A stretch of 64,000 bases of DNA, taken from positions 274,449-338,448 of the forward strand of contig CAVRYJ010000043.1 of the NCBI GenBank assembly GCA_963725425.1, written 5' to 3'. Position numbers and translations under genes: made by a program. This DNA is from Clostridium_I sp963725425 (lineage in GTDB: Bacteria; Bacillota; Clostridia; Clostridiales; Clostridiaceae). The notes below the pieces were generated by a model that saw only the letters and a list, made by a program, of their open reading frames with translations, ran no database searches and was not told the origin of the DNA. Shown here piece after piece: positions 63,849 through 64,000 of this stretch; within the stretch, counting starts at the first letter, position 1; each line of letters opens with the position of its first letter.

Positions 63849-64000
63849 ATGTTAGGTATATGGTATTCCCATGCTGAATATCAATCGTTTGTTATCGATA
63901 ATATTTCATCACTCTATACGAGCGACAAGCTCCTTGTTGAGTTCTATTCTGAAGTTTTATCCAAACTTTATATTTTTAACCTAGATGTTTTAAAACCTAT
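63849..64000 (+). CDS. Probable transposase, N-terminus only (runs off the window)
   Basis: The 50 visible codons start MLGIWYSHAEYQSFVIDNIS and continue ...LVEFYSEVLSKLYIFNLDVL. This resembles the N-terminal segment of some clostridial DDE transposases in my memory, but no catalytic residue is in view. TGAGGTG precedes the ATG. Confidence 0.4.
   Translation, partial: MLGIWYSHAEYQSFVIDNISSLYTSDKLLVEFYSEVLSKLYIFNLDVLKP

Noticed and set aside
1..64000. CRISPR array, tRNA or rRNA genes, prophage modules
   Set aside because: No regularly spaced direct repeats, cloverleaf sequences or phage structural genes were recognised anywhere in the window.

Overview
The window is a low-GC Gram-positive chromosome segment, almost certainly from a spore-forming Clostridium sensu stricto. 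Evidence includes spoIIR, a SPOCS/LysM spore-coat protein, veg, a four-cysteine L31, a clostridial order of rho, rpmE, tdk, DUF1385 and prmC, and a thioredoxin-like 2Fe-2S ferredoxin of the C. pasteurianum type. No rRNA or tRNA gene was seen.

Layout. (1) 1-807 is the 5' part of prmC. (2) 1003-18825 is an arabinofuranoside-use island inserted between prmC and DUF1385, which I expect to be neighbours. It holds an ArsR-type regulator, two GH51 arabinofuranosidases, AraR with two clear operators, AraM, a YesM-type kinase, a YtfQRT-YjfF furanose ABC transporter, a tandem-domain periplasmic binding protein and a YesN-type response regulator. (3) 19112-27163 is housekeeping: DUF1385, tdk, rpmE, rho, a RelA/SpoT-domain protein and pyrG. 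(4) 27305-29905 is a secreted GH43 endo-arabinanase that would feed the island. (5) 30147-39041 holds DUF1934, ddl, a UgtP-like glycosyltransferase, spoIIR, a LysM membrane protein, ispE, argB, a SPOCS/LysM protein and veg. (6) 39152-50263 is a mosaic: a FAD/Rieske oxidoreductase between two direct repeats, a decayed HTH gene, an IS4-type element inside a DedA remnant, an MreB homologue, a COG4705 membrane protein, a ferredoxin gene with an in-frame TGA, an FMN reductase, an aldehyde dehydrogenase and a TPR protein. (7) 50552-63499 is a xylan/arabinoxylan oligosaccharide cluster: GH39, a CE1-type esterase, two GH43 paralogues, GH31 and a CUT1 transporter lacking its own ATPase. (8) A probable transposase starts at 63849 and runs off the window.

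How it works together (inference). Secreted arabinanase cuts arabinan, the YtfQ-type transporter imports furanosides, and the GH51 enzymes release L-arabinose. AraR represses the GH51 operon and itself. The tandem binding protein, YesM-type kinase and YesN-type regulator look like a three-component sugar sensor for the transporter. The second cluster handles xylan side chains and xylo-oligosaccharides.

Two genome-scale signals stand out. Several dispersed non-coding repeat families sit at gene ends. In addition, at least seven genes carry single-base deletions, mostly in A/T runs. That pattern fits homopolymer under-calling in the assembly at least as well as real gene decay.
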